DNA of 16,836 nt. Origin: JAMWZF01 sp041628615 (GTDB lineage Bacteria; Pseudomonadota; Alphaproteobacteria; Rhodobacterales; Rhodobacteraceae). The notes below the pieces were generated by a model. That model saw only the letters and a program-made list of their open reading frames with translations, was not told the origin of the DNA and did no database searches. A program made the position numbers and the translations under genes. Positions 13,683-16,836 of the stretch are shown one piece after another (within the stretch, counting starts at the first letter, position 1; the number at the start of each line of letters is the position of its first letter). The DNA is taken from positions 1 to 16,836 of the forward strand of contig JBFKOW010000068.1 in assembly GCA_041628615.1 (NCBI GenBank), read 5' to 3'.

Positions 13683-14521
13683 GCGGTGGCGAGGCCCTCT
13701 TCGGCCTGTTCCGCGGCATAGGCGCGGCGGCGCTGGTTGGCGATCATCTGCGCCACCCGGCCCATCGCGATGCCGCGCATCAGGAGCGAGGCCGGCAGGA
13801 ATGCCCATGCGGTCATCATCCAGATCATCGTGTGCGCGTTGGCGAGGCTGATCGGATTGAAGATGTTTCCGGTCAGCTTGACAATGGCCGGGATGATGAA
13901 CGGCAGCAGGAACCCGGCGATCAGGTTCAGGTTCGCGTCCCGGTTCAGCCGGTCCACGATGTCGCCGCCGGCGGTCGGATCGAAGGTGGGCAGGTTGGTC
14001 CAGACGTTGAACACCGTCTTGCGCCCGGGCCAGCGGTTCATCCGCAGGATCAGCACGAAGATCGCCAGCGACATGATCGACACCGAGTAGCTGATCCCGG
14101 CGGCGGTGCGGACCGACGCGACCAGCTCGGCGCTGGCGTTCTCGGGCAGCATCAGCACCATCAGCCGCACCGGCGAATAGGGGAAGTCGATGGTATGGCC
14201 GAGATTGGTTCCGATCTGGCTGAAGGCCGCGGTCAGCGTCGAGGGATCGGTCTTGCCGCGGCAGATCACCGACAGGGCGAAGACCGTCGTCAGGAGCGCG
14301 AAGAAGCGGAGCCGGTTGAACGGCGGCGCGTCGCGGAACTCCACCAGGCTCGGATAGGTGGAGTTGTATTCCACGAAGGTGAAGATCCCCGCCAGCAGCG
14401 CCACCAGGGCGACGATGACCGTCGTGTCGCTGTGCGTTCCGGGCAGCATGAAGGACGGCAGCCCGATCAGCAGCACGACAAGGAATGTGCGCCCTATGGC
14501 GCCTGACAGCCGTGAAATCAC
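13679..14521 (-). CDS. Conserved-looking multi-pass membrane protein of unknown function
   Basis: I do not recognise a named family. The 280-residue product has about six or seven hydrophobic segments (near 12-28, 33-50, 71-87, 143-160, 200-217 and 232-250) and ends in a charged, Ala/Glu-rich tail. Between segments 3 and 4 it has a polar stretch (88-140), and between 4 and 5 another (161-197) with RWPGRKTVFNVWTNLPTFDP, which looks constrained. Codon use is strongly GC3-biased like neighbouring genes, so it is surely coding. The start is a GTG at 14521 with a GAGAG motif just upstream; the next in-frame Met is residue 25, inside the first helix. It overlaps the following EEP gene by 4 bases, so the two are translationally coupled and probably work together. 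A 371-base gap separates it from leuD. Confidence 0.8.
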   Translation of the reverse strand: MISRLSGAIGRTFLVVLLIGLPSFMLPGTHSDTTVIVALVALLAGIFTFVEYNSTYPSLVEFRDAPPFNRLRFFALLTTVFALSVICRGKTDPSTLTAAFSQIGTNLGHTIDFPYSPVRLMVLMLPENASAELVASVRTAAGISYSVSIMSLAIFVLILRMNRWPGRKTVFNVWTNLPTFDPTAGGDIVDRLNRDANLNLIAGFLLPFIIPAIVKLTGNIFNPISLANAHTMIWMMTAWAFLPASLLMRGIAMGRVAQMIANQRRRAYAAEQAEEGLATA

Positions 14522-14815
14522 TGCTCTCGCCCCTCGAACGGGCAGAACGCGATGCTTCGCCGCGCCCTTGTCCCCGCCTGAAACCCGCCGATTGTGGCAG
14601 GATGCCTCACCTTTGCCATAATCATGCCCAGATCCCGTTTCCCATCAAGCCACTGTTCCAGATGAAGAAACAAACGGGGCTTATTTGCGGCATCACTGGT
14701 GCGGCTTTGCAACCATTTGCCGACCTTGCGGTGACAGCGCTAAAACGGGGGGCCATCACCGGTAAGGTTAACCGCGGCAGTTCTCAACATCTTGTGTTTC
14801 CAACAAGATATCGAA

Positions 14816-14833
14816 GGTTAAGAACCGTTAACC
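14816..14833. promoter_or_regulatory. GGTTAA-N6-TTAACC inverted repeat, possible CtrA-like site
   Basis: A perfect 6-base inverted repeat with a 6-base centre, where GGTTAAGAACC also forms an internal repeat. A further GGTTAACC lies 50 bases away at 14766..14773. The TTAA...TTAAC pattern resembles the alphaproteobacterial CtrA site (TTAA-N7-TTAAC), but the spacing is one base short. The assignment is tentative. Confidence 0.3.
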
Positions 14834-14857
14834 TCTAGCGGCGATTGTGGCGCATCT

Positions 14858-14876
14858 CCGGCACCGAAGGCGCCGG
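14858..14876 (-). terminator. Hairpin downstream of leuD
   Basis: CCGGCGCC-TTC-GGTGCCGG on the minus strand, an 8-bp stem with one G-T pair, 16 bases after the leuD stop. There is no T tract. It could end or stabilise the leuD transcript. Confidence 0.45.
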
Positions 14877-14892
14877 CCGCGCGCCCTCCGGC

Positions 14893-15498
14893 TCAGACCC
14901 AGGGGCGGGACTGCGCGGCGGCCGTTTCGAAACTGTCGATGGCCGCGGCCTTCTCCAGCGTCAGGCCGATGTCGTCGAGCCCGTTGAGCAGGCAGTGCTT
15001 CTTGAAGGCATCGACCTCGAAGCGGAAGGTCTGGCCGTCCGACGAGGTGATTTCCTGCGCCGTGAGGTCCACCGTCACGCGGGCGTTCGAGCCCTTCTCG
15101 GCGTCCTTCATCAGCACGTCGACCTGCTCTTGCGGCAGGACGATGGGCAGGATGCCGTTCTTGAAGCAGTTGTTGTAGAAGATGTCGGCGAACGAGGTCG
15201 ACACGATGCAGCGGATCCCGAAATCCATCAGCGCCCAGGGCGCGTGCTCGCGGGACGAGCCGCAGCCGAAATTGTCCCCGGCGATCAGGATCTGCGCGTC
15301 GCGGTAGGCCGGCTTGTTCAGGACGAAGTCCGCGATCTCGTTGCCCTCGGCGTCGTAGCGCATCTCGTCGAACAGGTTCACCCCGAGGCCCGAGCGCTTG
15401 ATCGTCTTGAGGAACTGCTTGGGGATGATCATGTCGGTGTCGATGTTGACGAGCGGCAGCGGCGCGGCGATGCCGGTGATCGTGGTAAACTTTTCCAT
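14893..15498 (-). CDS. leuD: 3-isopropylmalate dehydratase small subunit
   Basis: A 201-residue protein, the normal size for the LeuD subunit of proteobacteria. With LeuC it forms isopropylmalate isomerase, converting 2-isopropylmalate to 3-isopropylmalate in leucine synthesis; the iron-sulfur cluster is in LeuC. Signature segments are PLPLVNIDTDMIIPKQFLK (13-31) and GDNFGCGSSREHAPWAL (74-90), the swivel-domain motif carrying substrate-binding Ser and Arg, followed by SFADIFYNNCFKNGILPI. The ATG at 15498 has an AGGAGG ribosome binding site 5 bases upstream. leuC is not within the window; it may lie past the right edge. The gene upstream on the same strand is an HprK-PqqD-like protein 75 bases away. 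Confidence 0.97.
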   Translation of the reverse strand: MEKFTTITGIAAPLPLVNIDTDMIIPKQFLKTIKRSGLGVNLFDEMRYDAEGNEIADFVLNKPAYRDAQILIAGDNFGCGSSREHAPWALMDFGIRCIVSTSFADIFYNNCFKNGILPIVLPQEQVDVLMKDAEKGSNARVTVDLTAQEITSSDGQTFRFEVDAFKKHCLLNGLDDIGLTLEKAAAIDSFETAAAQSRPWV

Positions 15499-15573
15499 GT
15501 CATCCTCCTGGTCGCCAGTGGCGGGACAGGTGGCCTTTTGGCACCGGACGCCGCGGATGGGAAGGGCAAAGCC

Positions 15574-16809
15574 CTAGCGGATCATGCCGAATTGACGGAG
15601 CCGCGCGAAGGCGTCGGCAACGTCGCCGGCAACCCGGTCGGGATCGGCCTCCGGAAAGGCCGTCCCGAGGATCGCGCGGGCCTCCGCCTGCGAGGTCGGC
15701 TCTTCCAGCAGGGTCCAGATGCGCTGCGCCCCCGCGTCGAGATGCACGATCCGCCGGCCATCCGCGCTCACCGCGAAGAGGTCGTCGTCCAGACGGCGCA
15801 GGAGGACGCTCTCGACCCGCTGCCAGACCCGGTCGGGCGAAGCGTCCGGCGCGGTCTCCTCGGGCGCGGCGGCCGGCAGGTCCGGGACCCGGATGAACGG
15901 CGCGTCCCCCTCCGCCATCAGGTCCGCACCGCGGTCCATCAGGAAGGCGGCGGCGCGATCCGGGTCCGAGTAGGTGAAAGTCCAGGCCCGTGTCGTCGCC
16001 GCCAGCAGGTGCAGCGCGGCCATCACCGCCGCCGACTCCCTGTCCCGGGTGAAGTGCTGATACAGGAGCCGCGCGAGGACCGCGCCGCGGGAACAGGGCG
16101 CCAGGGCGGGCGCGGCGCCGTCCTGCCGGTCCAGAAGGATGACCGCGCCGAACCGGGCCGACGTGGTGCTGTCCGGCAGGCCGGGAATGTCGAGGTAGCG
16201 GTATTGCCGGTTCTCGACGCTGGCGTTCCGGTCGATGAAGGCCGCGAGGCCGGGGGCGAGCCCGTCGGGCAGCGGCATGCGCAGGCGCGGCGCGACACCG
16301 GCCGCGTGGCCGCGCAGGGGCGCACCGTCGGCCGCCGTCACCGCCACCACGTCGTCGGCGAACAGGTCCGCGCCCCGGGCCGCAAGCGCCACCGACAGGA
16401 CCGACTTGCCCGCCCGCCGGGTCGCCGGAAGCAGCACGAGCCTGCCGGCGATCCGGACCGCCGCCGCGTGGACCCAGAGCCGGTCGCCGCGGTCCGCCGC
16501 CAGCCCGTAGGGCAGCAGAGCGGCCACGTCGCAGAGCGCGTTCACCGGGTCCCGGAGGTACTTGGGCGCTTCGGAGTAGGGGGACGTGACCCGGTACAGC
16601 CGGCCGGACCACGCCACGGTGGCCACCGGGGGCACGTCGCCGACCGGGCCCGGCGACATGCGCCAGGCCGGGAAGACCGCCGCGAGATCGGCGCCCATGT
16701 GGGCGCAGTTCAGGAAGCGGATCGGCCGCGACAGGCCCTCGAAGGCGACATCGCAGGATTTCGCCAGCGGCACCGGATCAGGGCGCCGCCGGCCGTCGTT
16801 GCCCGCCAT
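15574..16809 (-). CDS. HprK-like kinase fused to a C-terminal PqqD-like domain
   Basis: A 411-residue protein. Residues about 110-300 resemble the HPr kinase/phosphorylase fold: LWVHAAAVRIAGRLVLLP, then a P-loop ATRRAGKS (129-136, fitting [AG]-x4-GK[ST]) and FADDVVAV (150-157) as the Walker B/Asp motif. Residues about 333-411 resemble PqqD (RRLDDDLFAV, LDAGAQRIWTLLEE, DVADAFARLRQFGMIR), the winged-helix domain that holds leader peptides in RiPP pathways. HprK-related kinases occur with separate PqqD-like proteins in the so-called HPr-rel-A systems, and in some lasso peptide clusters; here the two are one chain. No HPr or precursor peptide is in the window. The ATG at 16809 has no clear ribosome binding site, so Met38 or Met51 are alternatives. 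Upstream, a stop codon at 16819..16821, or one inside this gene's start, may end a preceding gene. Substrate unknown. Confidence 0.78.
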   Translation of the reverse strand: MAGNDGRRRPDPVPLAKSCDVAFEGLSRPIRFLNCAHMGADLAAVFPAWRMSPGPVGDVPPVATVAWSGRLYRVTSPYSEAPKYLRDPVNALCDVAALLPYGLAADRGDRLWVHAAAVRIAGRLVLLPATRRAGKSVLSVALAARGADLFADDVVAVTAADGAPLRGHAAGVAPRLRMPLPDGLAPGLAAFIDRNASVENRQYRYLDIPGLPDSTTSARFGAVILLDRQDGAAPALAPCSRGAVLARLLYQHFTRDRESAAVMAALHLLAATTRAWTFTYSDPDRAAAFLMDRGADLMAEGDAPFIRVPDLPAAAPEETAPDASPDRVWQRVESVLLRRLDDDLFAVSADGRRIVHLDAGAQRIWTLLEEPTSQAEARAILGTAFPEADPDRVAGDVADAFARLRQFGMIR

Positions 16810-16836
16810 GCAGCGGCGTCAGAAGGCCGACCGGTC

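Larger units (their letters stand above)
14522..14892. other. Intergenic region between leuD and the membrane-protein gene
   Basis: 371 bases, clearly poorer in GC than the genes around it, with no gene I can support. It should contain the promoter for the leftward membrane-protein/EEP pair, but no good -35/-10 pair stands out. It carries GGTTAACC-like repeats (14766..14773 and 14816..14833), a small CTTGT/ACAAG stem (14791..14807) and a hairpin just after leuD (14858..14876). Confidence 0.6.

Noticed and set aside
12618..13721. A plus-strand open frame opposite the EEP-fold gene
   Set aside because: Low-complexity Arg/Gly/Val product; the minus-strand frame has a signal peptide and family motifs.
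14518..14712. A 64-codon minus-strand frame (TTG start) ending in a GTGA overlap with the membrane-protein gene
   Set aside because: The overlap looks like translational coupling, but codon third positions are not GC-biased as in the neighbouring genes, the start is TTG without a clear ribosome binding site, and the product resembles nothing known to me.
1..16836. CRISPR arrays, insertion sequences or rRNA genes
   Set aside because: No regularly spaced direct repeats, no transposase-like product and no rRNA-like sequence were seen on either strand.

Overview
The window looks like a chromosomal segment of a high-GC alphaproteobacterium, most likely of the Rhodobacterales. This rests on the roughly two-thirds GC content with strong third-position GC bias, the leuD/leuB neighbourhood, and the tripartite tricarboxylate transporter (TTT) and PrpD-type gene content. 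The lineage is an inference from composition and gene families, not from a search.

Left edge (1..930): the 3' end of a ZntB-type zinc transporter gene, then a single-domain globin. A 298-base stretch without a gene follows. It holds a degenerate copy of the 3' end of the tRNA-Pro gene found at 10207..10283.

Catabolic/transport cluster (1229..10023): two divergent units share a 445-base intergenic region. Leftward run an MmgE/PrpD-family gene and a GntR/FCD-type regulator. Rightward run a complete TTT system (tctC, tctB, tctA), a second MmgE/PrpD-family gene, an SDR-family protein and an AbrB-family membrane protein, with 3-base gaps or 4-base overlaps at the distal end. Two copies of ATTGT-NN-ACAAT lie in the shared region. 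One covers a consensus -35 hexamer, which suggests autoregulated, substrate-inducible control by the GntR protein. The substrate is probably a di- or tricarboxylate-like compound, but I cannot name it. A perfect 10-bp hairpin lies between tctC and tctB, as expected where the binding protein must be made in excess. The cluster is bounded by the tRNA-Pro gene on the right and the tRNA-like remnant on the left, so it may be an old integrated island.

Right part (10207..16809), all leftward: tRNA-Pro(CGG) with its own likely promoter, an EamA/DMT exporter, leuB, an exported endonuclease/exonuclease/phosphatase-fold protein that appears to start with CTG overlapping the upstream stop codon, an unrecognised multi-pass membrane protein, leuD, and at the edge an HprK-like kinase fused to a C-terminal PqqD-like domain. 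leuB and leuD are leucine biosynthesis genes, separated here by two genes of no obvious leucine role.

The most novel-looking items are the HprK-PqqD fusion, which hints at a peptide-modifying system continuing past the right edge; the operator pair with the paired PrpD/TTT/AbrB cluster of unknown substrate; and an SDR protein lacking the canonical Ser and Tyr.
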